A DNA stretch of 64,000 nt from WTFY01 sp965203725. Its GTDB lineage: Bacteria; Pseudomonadota; Gammaproteobacteria; UBA4575. A program made the translations under genes and the position numbers. The notes under the pieces are model-generated. The model was not told the origin of the DNA and ran no database searches. It was given only the letters and a program-made list of their open reading frames with translations. The stretch covers positions 124,001 through 188,000 of the forward strand of contig CBDBDH010000002.1 of the NCBI GenBank assembly GCA_965203725.1, read 5' to 3'. Below are positions 9,357 through 18,000 of the stretch, piece after piece (position 1 is the stretch's first letter; each line of letters starts with the position of its first letter).

Positions 9357-9986
9357 ATGTCTTCCGGCCTTGTCGAGAGAGGCTGCGCCAAACCAGTGAA
9401 CAACTTCAACCTACAAATTCTGCGCACGGATGTCTCGGGCATGCCCATGGAATGGGTGAATTATCAGGATGCGGTACGCCTGTACCATATTGAACAGGTC
9501 GCCTATACATGCGGAGAACGCCTGTATGTGGTGCGTGGCGGCATCAATGCGCGCAGTGGACTTCGCAGCCAGATCGAGGTCCATTCCATCATCGCCACAC
9601 AGGGCAGCAACCGCTCCCTGCGCGACAGCTACATCCCTCCCCTGAATAACCGCGCGTTGTTCAAGCGGGATGCCAACATGTGCATGTACTGCGGACAGCA
9701 GTTCACCCGACGTGACCTGTCAAGAGATCATGTGCGCCCCCTGAGCCAGGGCGGTTACGATGACTGGAACAATGTCGTCACGGCCTGCAAACGCTGCAAT
9801 AATCACAAGGCCGGGCAAACCCCCGAGCAGGCCGACATGCAGTTGCTTGCAATTCCCTTCACTCCCACCCATGCGGAGTACATTTTTTTGCAGGGACACC
9901 GTGTACTGGCGGACCAGATGAAGTTCTTGCTGGCGCATTTCCCCCGCACCAGCCCCTTGCATAAGCGCTTCAACAAACTGGCATAA
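9357..9986 (+). CDS. HNH endonuclease family protein
   Basis: A 209-residue protein with an HNH nuclease core: CMYCGQQF at about residues 103-110, RDHVRPLSQGG (catalytic DH), then NNVVTACKRCNNHKAGQ, giving two CxxC zinc-ribbon pairs around the His-Asn-His fold. The N-terminal part (LQILRTDVSGMPMEWVNYQDA) is typical of a conserved chromosomal family in beta- and gammaproteobacteria whose role is not known; it is not obviously tied to a restriction system, since no methylase or specificity gene is adjacent. The start is the ATG at 9357; an internal ATG at residue 29 is less likely, because the conserved N-terminal segment precedes it. Confidence 0.85.
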   Translation: MSSGLVERGCAKPVNNFNLQILRTDVSGMPMEWVNYQDAVRLYHIEQVAYTCGERLYVVRGGINARSGLRSQIEVHSIIATQGSNRSLRDSYIPPLNNRALFKRDANMCMYCGQQFTRRDLSRDHVRPLSQGGYDDWNNVVTACKRCNNHKAGQTPEQADMQLLAIPFTPTHAEYIFLQGHRVLADQMKFLLAHFPRTSPLHKRFNKLA

Positions 9987-10101
9987 TTGGCCGCATCCCG
10001 GGAAGAACAAAAATCGTGTCGGCTGTCCAGGTCGACGGGTCGCATTCTTCCCCGTGGCATGGCAGGGATTCACTGCAGCTGAAGTCAAGCGGTTCACACT
10101 G

Positions 10102-11205
10102 ATGTCGAAATACAAAGGCAAGAAGGACCATGTGCACGGCGACGACACCTGCCTTGGCGTACTGATGGTCAACCTGGGTACGCCGGAGGCACCCACGATC
10201 CGTGCGATCAGGAAATTTCTCGCAGAATTCTTATGGGACCCGAGGGTGGTCGAGATGCCCAGGATCCTGTGGTGGCTGATTCTGCATACGGCAGTACTGC
10301 AGCTAAGGCCGCGAAAAAAAGTCGAGTCCTATGTCAAGATCTGGACTGAAGAAGGCTCGCCGCTGCTGGTCATTGGCAAAAAGCAGGAAGCTGCATTGCA
10401 GGCGGCCCTGCAGGAGTCCTGCGCCGGCAGGGTAAAGGTGGTTCTCGCCATGCGCTACGGCCAGCCTTCGATGGCATCAGCCCTGCAGGTCCTGCAGGAG
10501 AACAATGCCCGGCGCATCCTGGTATTCCCCATGTATCCACAGTATTCCGCCAGTACCGCAGCCTCTACATTCGACGCGCTGGCGAAACAGTTTGAGCGGT
10601 TGAGGTGGATTCCGGAAGTGCGCATGATCAACAGCTACGGCGCCGAGCCCGAGTATATCCGCGCCTGTGCAGAACGGATCCGTTCGCACTGGGAGCAGCA
10701 CCCGCGCAGCCAGAAGCTGCTGTTTTCCTTTCACGGACTGCCAAAGCGCAGTCTCCTGCAAGGAGACCCCTATCACTGTGAATGCCATCAGACGGCGCGA
10801 TTGATTGCAGAACAACTGGGCCTGAGCGACAGCGACTGGGTGCTTACATTCCAATCGCGGTTCGGCATGACGGAATGGCTGCAGCCCTATACCGACAAAA
10901 CCCTGCAAAAACTGCCTTCTGAAGGGATCGAGTCGGTCGATGTGTTTTGTCCCGGATTTTCAGCCGACTGCATCGAGACCCTGGAAGAAATCGATATGCA
11001 GAATCATGAGATATTCCTGGGCAGTGGAGGAAAGTCTTTCAACTACATTCCGGCCCTGAACGACACGCACGCACATATCCAGGCCCTGGTGCAGATCATC
11101 TCCCGGCATATACAGGGTTGGCCGGAAGTCACCCAAAGACCCCGGGCGTCCCAAGAACGGGAAACCGTGCGCCAGCGCGCATTGCAGTTGGGCGCAAAAC
11201 AATAA
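10102..11205 (+). CDS. hemH: Ferrochelatase
   Basis: A 367-residue ferrochelatase, inserting Fe(II) into protoporphyrin IX as the last step of haem synthesis, at the inner face of the membrane. Seen motifs: GVLMVNLGTPEAPT at the N-terminus, the active-site histidine in LLFSFHGLPKRSL, and the conserved end region VDVFCPGFSADCIETLEEI. Family length fits. The ATG at 10102 (MSKYKGKK) is chosen over 10054 because the family homology starts soon after it. hemH and hemW here plus the haem-containing oxidase at 42-50 kb are consistent with strong haem demand, but they are not one operon. Confidence 0.95.
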   Translation: MSKYKGKKDHVHGDDTCLGVLMVNLGTPEAPTIRAIRKFLAEFLWDPRVVEMPRILWWLILHTAVLQLRPRKKVESYVKIWTEEGSPLLVIGKKQEAALQAALQESCAGRVKVVLAMRYGQPSMASALQVLQENNARRILVFPMYPQYSASTAASTFDALAKQFERLRWIPEVRMINSYGAEPEYIRACAERIRSHWEQHPRSQKLLFSFHGLPKRSLLQGDPYHCECHQTARLIAEQLGLSDSDWVLTFQSRFGMTEWLQPYTDKTLQKLPSEGIESVDVFCPGFSADCIETLEEIDMQNHEIFLGSGGKSFNYIPALNDTHAHIQALVQIISRHIQGWPEVTQRPRASQERETVRQRALQLGAKQ

Positions 11206-11225
11206 CGGGATTTCCCGGCGGCCGG

Positions 11226-12134
11226 CTACCTGAGCTCGCTGAGCACTTTCAGGCAGGTTTGCTCGGCCTGCTTGGCATAGCCGCCGCCAAACAGATTGAA
11301 ATGGTTCAGGACGTGATAAAGGTTGTAGAAATCCTTGCGTACCCGATAGCCCGCATCCAGCGGATATGCCTCCGTGTAGGCGCCGTAAAATTCCTGGCTG
11401 AAGCCGCCAAATAGCTCGGTCATGGCGAGATCGGTTTCCCGGTCTCCGTAGTAGCACGCCGGGTCATACACTACCGGCCTCGCCTCGGCATCGAAGGCAA
11501 AGTTCCCCGACCACAGATCACCATGCAGCAGGCTGGGTTCGGGTGAGTAATCCGCAAACAATCCGTCCATGTCACACAGCAGGTGTTCGCCATGTTCAAG
11601 CAGTGCGTGCGGGGCGCCGTTGTCCTTCGCCAGCCCCAGCTGGTGTGCAAGCCGTCTGTGGCGCCAGAACGAGACCCAGTCCGTGCACTTCGCATTCGGC
11701 TGGGAAGTCGTGCCGATCCAGTTGTCCTCGAACCAGCCATAGTGGTTTTCCGTATGTTGATGCAGGCGGGCAAGCTGCCTGCCCAGGGCTGCACCGGGCC
11801 CGCTTCGGTGAAGCTCCAGGAATTCCAGCAACAGGTAACAGCGCGTGCCGATTTGTCCATGCGCTACAGGCAACGGAATGCGCAGGGCCTCTGTGTCGGC
11901 CAGGGCCTGCAGGTTTCGTGCTTCGCTTTGCAGCATGGGATACATGCCTTGGCGATGAAGTTTCAGAAAATAAGGTTTGGGGTTGCACTGGACCTTGAAG
12001 GTTTTGCTGATGTCACCGCCTGCAACCGGTGTGATTTTTTCAATGTGCAGGGGCTGCGCGATTTTGCGGCTCAGTTGCGCTTCCAGCAACCCCAGGTCGA
12101 TGCCTGAACTTGCCGTTTCAGGCTCCAAGGACAC
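11226..12134 (-). CDS. Fructosamine/ketosamine-3-kinase family protein
   Basis: A 302-residue protein kinase-like-fold enzyme of the fructosamine kinase family, which phosphorylates ketosamines on glycated proteins or free sugars so that they break down. The kinase core is visible: GGDISKTFKVQ (ATP loop), YFLKLHR (ATP lysine), the catalytic loop LLHGDLWSGNFAF and the metal-binding VVYDPACYYGDRETDLAM. Homologues are common next to core genes in gammaproteobacteria (E. coli YniA type). Its start overlaps the end of the exonuclease gene by 17 bases, so the two are probably co-transcribed. Substrate not determinable. Confidence 0.88.
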   Translation of the reverse strand: MSLEPETASSGIDLGLLEAQLSRKIAQPLHIEKITPVAGGDISKTFKVQCNPKPYFLKLHRQGMYPMLQSEARNLQALADTEALRIPLPVAHGQIGTRCYLLLEFLELHRSGPGAALGRQLARLHQHTENHYGWFEDNWIGTTSQPNAKCTDWVSFWRHRRLAHQLGLAKDNGAPHALLEHGEHLLCDMDGLFADYSPEPSLLHGDLWSGNFAFDAEARPVVYDPACYYGDRETDLAMTELFGGFSQEFYGAYTEAYPLDAGYRVRKDFYNLYHVLNHFNLFGGGYAKQAEQTCLKVLSELR

Positions 12135-13014
12135 TCAACCATCGCTCACGCCGGTATTTGCTGAACCCGAATTTGTCAAACAGCATTTCAAGGGCGGGGA
12201 AATCGGGAGGTTTCCTTTCCAGGCTGATCTCATCGGAGAAATCGATATCGCAATAAATCGTTGTCAGCTTTTTATACAGCAACAGATGCTCCTGGTGGTT
12301 CTCGATCAGGCCCTGGATGCGCTTGGCTCCACGAATGTTCATTGAGCTGATTTTTGCACAGTTGCGGAGTAGGTCTTCGAGGCTGGGAAACTGGTTCAGC
12401 AGCTTGGCCGCAGTCGCCATGCCGATGCCGGGCGCGCCCTCGATGTTATCCGTCTTGTCGCCCGCGATGGCGAGCTGGTCGGCGATCTGGCTGGGGTCGA
12501 CGCCAAACTGTTTCCTGATTTGGGGAATGGAGTGTCGCTGACCCTTGGCAAAATTCCACAGGATATCGTTTTCAAAAATGAGCTGGGCCAGGTCCTTGTC
12601 CGAGGTCACGATGGTGATCGGATGACCGCGCTTGCGCATTTGTCTGGCCAGCGTGCCGATGATGTCATCCGCTTCATACCGGGGCTGTGCAGTCTCGAAC
12701 AAGCCCGAGGCCTGCAAGAGTTCCCGGCAGTAGGCAAACTGGCGTTTGAGTTCCTGGGGGGCAGGTTCACGGTTGGCCTTGTATTCGGGGTACAGCTGGT
12801 TGCGAAAGGAGGTGCTGAGGCTGTCGTCAAAGGCAAAGGCAATGTACCTGGCCTGGGTTTGTTTCAGAAACTGGTGGGCGAAGTCGACGAAACCATACAC
12901 GGCGTTTACCGGCTCATTGTCCGGGTTCACGATGTGATCCGGCACGGTAAACCAGGCGCGAAACACGTAGATACTGGAATCGATGAGGTAGACCTTGTCG
13001 GGGGTCATGGGCAA
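12118..13014 (-). CDS. 5'-3' exonuclease, PolI-like domain (Xni/ExoIX type)
   Basis: A 298-residue stand-alone flap endonuclease/5' nuclease similar to the N-terminal domain of DNA polymerase I. Metal-binding acidic motifs are seen in VYLIDSSIYVFRA, FAFDDSLSTSFR, RYEADDIIGTLA and VTSDKDLAQLI, and the helix-three-turn DNA-binding segment in DKTDNIEGAPGIGMATAAKLL. The polymerase domain is absent by design, not truncation: length matches Xni-like proteins. The start is either the ATG at 13014 or the third codon ATG at 13008. It overlaps the kinase gene downstream. All the acidic ligands I can identify are intact. Confidence 0.85.
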   Translation of the reverse strand: MPMTPDKVYLIDSSIYVFRAWFTVPDHIVNPDNEPVNAVYGFVDFAHQFLKQTQARYIAFAFDDSLSTSFRNQLYPEYKANREPAPQELKRQFAYCRELLQASGLFETAQPRYEADDIIGTLARQMRKRGHPITIVTSDKDLAQLIFENDILWNFAKGQRHSIPQIRKQFGVDPSQIADQLAIAGDKTDNIEGAPGIGMATAAKLLNQFPSLEDLLRNCAKISSMNIRGAKRIQGLIENHQEHLLLYKKLTTIYCDIDFSDEISLERKPPDFPALEMLFDKFGFSKYRRERWLSVLGA

Positions 13015-13057
13015 GGCCGGAGGAAGTCAGCAGGGAGGGCAGGCATGCGCAATACGC

Positions 13058-14521
13058 TCACTGGACGATTTTGATCCATTGGCCGGGTTTGGGCTCGCCC
13101 TCGGGATACATGCCGTTGATCAGGCGCAACCGCTCAACGGGGTGATTGGGAAGGGTCGACTGTCTCGCCAGGGAAGCGAAAGTATCGCCCGGCTTTGCAC
13201 GAACCAGCCGGATGCGCTGGGACTCGGCCAATTTTTGTTCACCTCCCTTGAGGTATCGCATGCTTCGAACCGTATCGAGCACGGCGCGGTCATGGCGGTC
13301 CAGGGCGCCCTGGTCCTTGCCGACGGCCATGATCGTGTAGACACGGGTATCCTGGATCACTGCCGCAACGCGCCCCGGCCTGGATGATCCCTTGATGTCC
13401 AGGGCGGCATATCCCGTGTACCCCGCAAAATCGGCAGTCCGTATGTCTTCACCCTGGTGGAGCCGCCCCCGGGTTTTGCGGGTCAGGAATTCTCTGGGCG
13501 TCAGGTAGCGGTTCAGGTCCTCTGCGGTGATCACCAGATGCAGCCCCCTGTCTGCAGGTCTTGCCACCAGGCGACTGGGCAGGTTTTCTACTTTCCAGCC
13601 TTCGGGAAACTCAATAAAGAGATCAAGATCGCGATGATAGAATTTTTTGCCCCGCAATATGCCGTCGCTTTCGCCAGCACCGACGGTGAGCCCCTCGATG
13701 TGGTGCAAAAATTTCTCGCGATCGACCTTGCGGGCGACCGGTGACCTGAATTTGTCTGCTGCCTGTACCACCTCGTGAAGACGCGTGTCGTTATCCGGGT
13801 GGGTTGCAAAGATGCCGTGATAGACGTTGGGTTCGCGTCCCTCCCGTTCAGCCAGGTTCTTCTCGAATTCTTCCTGGGATTTAAGGATGCCCAGAACGCT
13901 GATCATCTCCTCGGGGTCATAGCCGGTACGGGCCAGGTACTCGGCGCCCAGGCGGTCCGCTTCCAGTTCGTGCTTGCGCCCGTAACCGCGGATCAGCGCG
14001 ACACTCCCGATGCCTGCAGCCTGGGATGCAATCTGGCTTCCTGTCAGGACCTCGATGCCCGTGCCCAGCAGGTCGGTCAATGTTCCGGCGCTTTGCTGGC
14101 GGACTCCGTGCCGTGCCGTGACGTGGCCGATTTCATGACCGAGCACACCCGCCAGCTCGGCTTCCGAATTCATGTAGGCCATGATGCCGCGCGTGATGTA
14201 TATGTAGCCTCCCGGCAGTGCGAAGGCATTGATCTGGGGGCTGTCCAGAACCGTCACATGGAATACCAGGTCCTGGCGATGGCTTTGTTGCGACAGTTCC
14301 CGAACAATCCCCTCGACATAGTCTTGCAGTTCTGGGTCACTGTAGGGGCGGTATTGGCGCATCATTTCCCGGTGCGCCTGTCGGCCCAGGCTGATCTCCT
14401 GGTCTTCGGTCATCAGCACCAGGTCCTGTTTGCCCGTGACCGGGTTGGTGGCGCATCCTGAAAAGAACAGCCATCCCGAGAGGATCAGGCACGTGACAAA
14501 AGATCTCATCCCTTGAAGCAT
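13058..14521 (-). CDS. M48 family zinc metalloprotease lipoprotein with C-terminal LysM-like domain
   Basis: A 487-residue periplasmic protease resembling BepA/LoiP-type M48 peptidases of outer-membrane quality control. A lipoprotein signal ends at C23 (WLFFSGCATNP). The zinc motif HEIGH is at residues 129-133 and the third ligand lies in RKHELEADRLG. Past residue ~250 a mixed domain follows, and the C-terminus (LVRAKPGDTFASLARQS ... LINGMYPEG ... PGQWIKIV) looks like a LysM-type peptidoglycan-binding module, unlike BepA, which ends in TPR repeats. The ATG at 14521 is preceded by GGGAAAG; the frame itself runs open to 14791. No neighbours in an operon are evident. Confidence 0.85.
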   Translation of the reverse strand: MLQGMRSFVTCLILSGWLFFSGCATNPVTGKQDLVLMTEDQEISLGRQAHREMMRQYRPYSDPELQDYVEGIVRELSQQSHRQDLVFHVTVLDSPQINAFALPGGYIYITRGIMAYMNSEAELAGVLGHEIGHVTARHGVRQQSAGTLTDLLGTGIEVLTGSQIASQAAGIGSVALIRGYGRKHELEADRLGAEYLARTGYDPEEMISVLGILKSQEEFEKNLAEREGREPNVYHGIFATHPDNDTRLHEVVQAADKFRSPVARKVDREKFLHHIEGLTVGAGESDGILRGKKFYHRDLDLFIEFPEGWKVENLPSRLVARPADRGLHLVITAEDLNRYLTPREFLTRKTRGRLHQGEDIRTADFAGYTGYAALDIKGSSRPGRVAAVIQDTRVYTIMAVGKDQGALDRHDRAVLDTVRSMRYLKGGEQKLAESQRIRLVRAKPGDTFASLARQSTLPNHPVERLRLINGMYPEGEPKPGQWIKIVQ

Positions 14522-14633
14522 GGGCTTTCCCGGAATGATCGTCAACCGAACAGCGCCCGGCAGATACGCCAGGGTCGATGGAGCGGGCCTTCGAGTGTTC
14601 AAAAACTGCCGGATGCTGGCAGGGTGCGGTGGA

Positions 14634-14843
14634 TCAGCTTTGGTTGCCGTAGCGCTTTCTGAACTTGTCCACCTGTCCGGCAGTATCCACGATCTTCTGC
14701 TTGCCCGTGAAGAAAGGGTGACATTGCGAGCATACGTCGATGTGCAGGGACTCGGCTCCGTAGGTTGAACGCGTGGTAAAGCGGTTCCCACAGTTGCAAA
14801 TGACCTCGACTTCCTGGTATTCGGGATGGATATTGGCTTTCAT
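14634..14843 (-). CDS. rpmE: 50S ribosomal protein L31, zinc-binding form
   Basis: A 69-residue L31 of the large ribosomal subunit. It starts MKANIHPEYQ and has the zinc ligands C16, C18, C38 and C41 (CNCG and CSQCH), so it is the zinc-containing (C+) paralogue, which cells replace by a zinc-free form when zinc is short. The upstream frame extension to 14897 lacks family similarity. It is monocistronic here, divergent from nothing close: a 480-base AT-rich stretch lies upstream. Confidence 0.95.
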   Translation of the reverse strand: MKANIHPEYQEVEVICNCGNRFTTRSTYGAESLHIDVCSQCHPFFTGKQKIVDTAGQVDKFRKRYGNQS

Positions 14844-14897
14844 GATCTTGACGTCTCCTGCAAAGTGGCAGGGAGCATACTGAACCCCAACCACCAA

Positions 14898-15377
14898 CTC
14901 AAGTGCTTGACCCGGGGAGGTATAAGTTAGCCGATTCCCTTAAAGTATTTTTAACCATTTTTACTTAACTGATTGTCCATGTGAAGGTTTATGGCGTAAT
15001 CCACAAATTTTGTGGATAAGATTGTGGACAATTCTCAAACATCGCTACAAATCCCGAGAAATATGACATATTTGTTAGACTGCTTAAATAACGTACGATC
15101 TTTTAACTGGTTGATTACAAATAAAATATTTTGCCATTGCCGTTTTTGGCAAGCTGCCGGTACAAAAAAGTTCATGCAATTCGGCTTTTTGTTGCAGTTG
15201 TGCATAACTCTATGCCCGAAACGGCAGATTCAGGGCAATTTCCCCCGCCCGGGACGACTTGAGACCGGTGTGAGCAGGGCTCAAGCGATTTTCCAGTGAG
15301 CCCGCCAGGCGGCCCGAATCCTGGCAGGATGGCGCTGTGCGCACCCGGTTCGGTCCTGCGCAGTCTTTCGGTGCAGG
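14898..15377. other. AT-rich intergenic region with a cluster of DnaA-box-like sequences
   Basis: No convincing gene lies between rpmE and hemW. Roughly 14930-15190 is much richer in A+T than the flanks. It holds a perfect TGTGGATAA at 15011-15019, with one-mismatch copies at 14998-15006 (TAATCCACA, opposite orientation) and 15023-15031 (TGTGGACAA). The rest shows no clear terminator or RNA. A 95-codon frame at 15012-15299 starts inside the DnaA-box cluster and has no recognisable family, so I do not call it. Confidence 0.5.
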
Positions 15378-16559
15378 CTACCGGGTGTCGAGGGGCGTTG
15401 CCGGTGCCTCGGGAAGCAGGCGCATCAGGAGGTCGTCGAGGTACCGGTACCCGGTTTCGCTGCATTGCAGGCCGTCATCGAGGCAGACCACAAGCCCCTC
15501 CTGGACCAGGGCCTGAAGTTTCGTTGCCAGCCAGGTAAAGGAAAGGCCGGTATTGCGCTCAAACAGTTGCCGGGTGAATCCTGATTTCAGGCGCAGGGCA
15601 TTCAGCAAAAACTCGAAAACCAGCTCGTCGCGACCCAGGGGATGACGTGCGGGTCCGGCAGAAAGGTGATCGAGTGCCTGTTCCATGTATTGCAGCGGAT
15701 TTTTGGGTTTTTCGCTGCGCCAGACGCCGGTCCGGTCGAAGCTGATCTTCTGGTGCGCTCCGGCACCGATGCCGAGGTAGTCCCCGAACTGCCAGTAATT
15801 CGTGTTGTGGGCGCATTCGAACCGGTCTTTTGCGTAGGCGGAGATCTCGTACTGCCGCCAGCCGTGCCGGGTCAGCAGGTCTGCCCCCTGCTGGTGCATG
15901 GCCCAGCCGAACTCGTCGTCCGGGAGCGTGGGCGGGTGACGGTAAAAGTGCGTATGCGGTTCGAGTGTCAGCTGGTAATAGGAAATATGGGAGGGTGCCA
16001 GGGCGATGGCCTGTTCGACGTCGCGCCGGGCCTGTTCCAGGGTCTGCCCCGGCAGGGCGTACATCAGGTCGATGTTGATATTTTCAAACCGGGCCTGCCT
16101 GGCTGCGAGCACGGCCTGTTTCGCCGTGCCGGCATCGTGGATGCGTCCAAGCGCACGCAGCAGGGTGTCGTCAAAGCTCTGTACGCCGATCGAGATTCGA
16201 TTGACTCCGGCACTTCGAAAGCCGGCGAAGTTTTGCTGATCGAAGGTGCCCGGGTTGGCTTCGATCGTAATTTCCGCATCCTGTGCGAGGGCGGTTTCAC
16301 GTGCGATCGCATCCAGCAGCCGTTCGATGCTGTGAGCGGAGAACAGGCTGGGTGTGCCCCCGCCTATGTAAACACTGTCAACACTTCGCCCGGTCACGGC
16401 ATCCGCCTGTTTTTTCAGGTCTGCAATCAGTGCATCGACATAGCGGACTTCGGGCAGGGCGGACCGTTTCTGGTGTGAGTTGAAGTCGCAGTACGGGCAC
16501 TTCCTGACACACCAGGGGATGTGGACATAAAGTGACAGCGGTATTGCGGTGGCCTGCAT
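15378..16559 (-). CDS. hemW: Radical SAM haem chaperone HemW
   Basis: A 393-residue radical SAM protein. The [4Fe-4S]-SAM motif CxxxCxxC is at C17, C21 and C24 (CVRKCPYCDF), followed by the SAM-binding glycine motif IGGGTPSL and the HemW C-terminal domain. HemW was long annotated as oxygen-independent coproporphyrinogen oxidase, but proteins with CxxxCxxCxF rather than the extra HemN cysteine act as haem chaperones. It is downstream of rdgB and rph in the same direction, an order (rph-rdgB-hemW) well conserved in gammaproteobacteria; the 24-base gap suggests an operon. Confidence 0.92.
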   Translation of the reverse strand: MQATAIPLSLYVHIPWCVRKCPYCDFNSHQKRSALPEVRYVDALIADLKKQADAVTGRSVDSVYIGGGTPSLFSAHSIERLLDAIARETALAQDAEITIEANPGTFDQQNFAGFRSAGVNRISIGVQSFDDTLLRALGRIHDAGTAKQAVLAARQARFENINIDLMYALPGQTLEQARRDVEQAIALAPSHISYYQLTLEPHTHFYRHPPTLPDDEFGWAMHQQGADLLTRHGWRQYEISAYAKDRFECAHNTNYWQFGDYLGIGAGAHQKISFDRTGVWRSEKPKNPLQYMEQALDHLSAGPARHPLGRDELVFEFLLNALRLKSGFTRQLFERNTGLSFTWLATKLQALVQEGLVVCLDDGLQCSETGYRYLDDLLMRLLPEAPATPLDTR

Positions 16560-16583
16560 TCGGGTGGCGCGAATTGTGCGGCT

Positions 16584-17174
16584 TCAGCTGAGTCTGTGCA
16601 TCAGTTTTTGCAGGGCCCGGGCCCGGTGGCTGATGCGATTTTTCTCGGCGGGGTCGAGTTGTGCAGAGGAGCAGTCATGGGACGGGACATAGAACAGGGG
16701 GTCGTAACCGAAGCCGTTGCAGCCTGCGGCCTTGTGCAGAATGCGGCCTTCCCAGGTGCCCTGGCAGAGGATGGGCATGGGGTCGTGCGCATGCCGCATG
16801 TACACGATGACGCACCGGAAGCGTGCCGTACGTTCGTGGTCGGGGACCCCCTGAAGCGCGCCAAGCAGTTTTTCATTGTTTGCCGCATCATCGGCCCGTT
16901 CGCCTGCATAGCGTGCGCTGTAGATGCCGGGAGCGCCCTGCAGCGCATCCACTTCGATGCCTGAGTCATCCGCCAGTGCGCCCAGCCCGCACTGCGATGC
17001 CGCATGCCGCGCCTTGATGATTGCATTCTCCACGAAGGTGGTGCCGGTTTCGGCGACTTCCCCGATCTGCAGTTCGGATTGCGCGATGAGCCGGTATCGC
17101 TGCTTGTCCACCACCGCCTGGATTTCCCTGAGCTTGGCGGCATTGTTGCTGGCCAGGACAATCTTTTCGGCCAT
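16584..17174 (-). CDS. rdgB: XTP/dITP diphosphatase (non-canonical purine NTP pyrophosphatase)
   Basis: A 196-residue RdgB/HAM1 family enzyme that hydrolyses dITP, ITP and XTP so that deaminated purines do not enter DNA or RNA. Signature elements: VLASNNAAKLREI (substrate loop), TFVENAIIKARHAA, the catalytic ALADDSGIEVDAL, and GCNGFGYDPLFYVP. It starts directly at the rph stop codon (1-base junction), so translation is probably coupled. Family length fits exactly. Confidence 0.95.
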   Translation of the reverse strand: MAEKIVLASNNAAKLREIQAVVDKQRYRLIAQSELQIGEVAETGTTFVENAIIKARHAASQCGLGALADDSGIEVDALQGAPGIYSARYAGERADDAANNEKLLGALQGVPDHERTARFRCVIVYMRHAHDPMPILCQGTWEGRILHKAAGCNGFGYDPLFYVPSHDCSSAQLDPAEKNRISHRARALQKLMHRLS

Positions 17175-17903
17175 TCAAATCCCCAGGCAGTCCCTTTGGC
17201 GCCGGACGATCTCCTGGATGCCCTGCTCGGCAAGCTCCAGCAGCGCTGCCAGCTCCTCACGGGAAAAGGCCTGCTGTTCGGCGGTCCCCTGGACCTCGAT
17301 GAACGACCGTGCATCGGTCATGACAATGTTCATGTCGGTATGCGCGGTGCAGTCTTCCGCATAATCGAGGTCCAGTACCGGAACGTGATCGCAGATCCCG
17401 ACCGATACCGCGGCCACGAAATGCTGCACGGGATTTGCCGGGATCTTGCCGGCCTCGACCAGTTGCGTGAGCGCCATGTACAGGGCGATAAACCCGCCCG
17501 AGATCGAAGCGGTACGTGTTCCGCCATCGGCCTGGATCACGTCACAGTCGACCGTGATGGCATACCCGTCCAGCCCTTGCAGGTCCACGCCTGCCCGCAG
17601 GGAACGGGCAATCAGGCGCTGGATTTCCAGGGTGCGCCCTCCCTGCCGGCCACGCGCCGCCTCCCGGGGCATGCGCTCGTTCGTCGAGCGTGGCAGCATG
17701 CCGTACTCGGCGGTGACCCAGCCCTGGCCCTTGCCTTTGAGAAATTTCGGCACCTGATCCGCGGTCGTTGCGGTACAAATCACCCGGGTGTCTCCGAATT
17801 CTGCCAGTACGGAGCCCTCGGCATGTCGGGTATAGTTGCGTGTGAACCGGATCTCGCGCAGTTGGCCGGGACTGCGGCCGCTGGGCCGGGTTGTAGGGTT
17901 CAT
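17175..17903 (-). CDS. rph: Ribonuclease PH
   Basis: A 242-residue phosphorolytic 3'-5' exoribonuclease that trims tRNA 3' ends. The N-terminus (RPSGRSPGQLREIRFTRN), the TEYGMLPRSTNERMPREA motif, GGRTLEIQRLIARSLRA and the phosphate-binding GGTRTASISGGFIAL are all present. First gene of the rph-rdgB-hemW series on this strand; divergent from yicC, with 97 bases between the starts. Confidence 0.96.
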   Translation of the reverse strand: MNPTTRPSGRSPGQLREIRFTRNYTRHAEGSVLAEFGDTRVICTATTADQVPKFLKGKGQGWVTAEYGMLPRSTNERMPREAARGRQGGRTLEIQRLIARSLRAGVDLQGLDGYAITVDCDVIQADGGTRTASISGGFIALYMALTQLVEAGKIPANPVQHFVAAVSVGICDHVPVLDLDYAEDCTAHTDMNIVMTDARSFIEVQGTAEQQAFSREELAALLELAEQGIQEIVRRQRDCLGI

Positions 17904-18000
17904 AAGTCAACCTGAGAGGGATCAAAGAGGCGTATTATACGGAAAAGTTCGCTTGCGAAGGTGCAGGCTTCATCGCAACGGCTAGAAAAGGAAACATCTC

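Noticed and set aside
9357..9986. HNH nuclease as part of a defence or restriction system
   Set aside because: No methylase, helicase or specificity gene nearby; the family is a conserved chromosomal one flanked by core genes priA and hemH.
15012..15299. A 95-codon frame in the AT-rich region by rpmE
   Set aside because: Starts within the DnaA-box cluster, no ribosome site, no similarity to any family I know.
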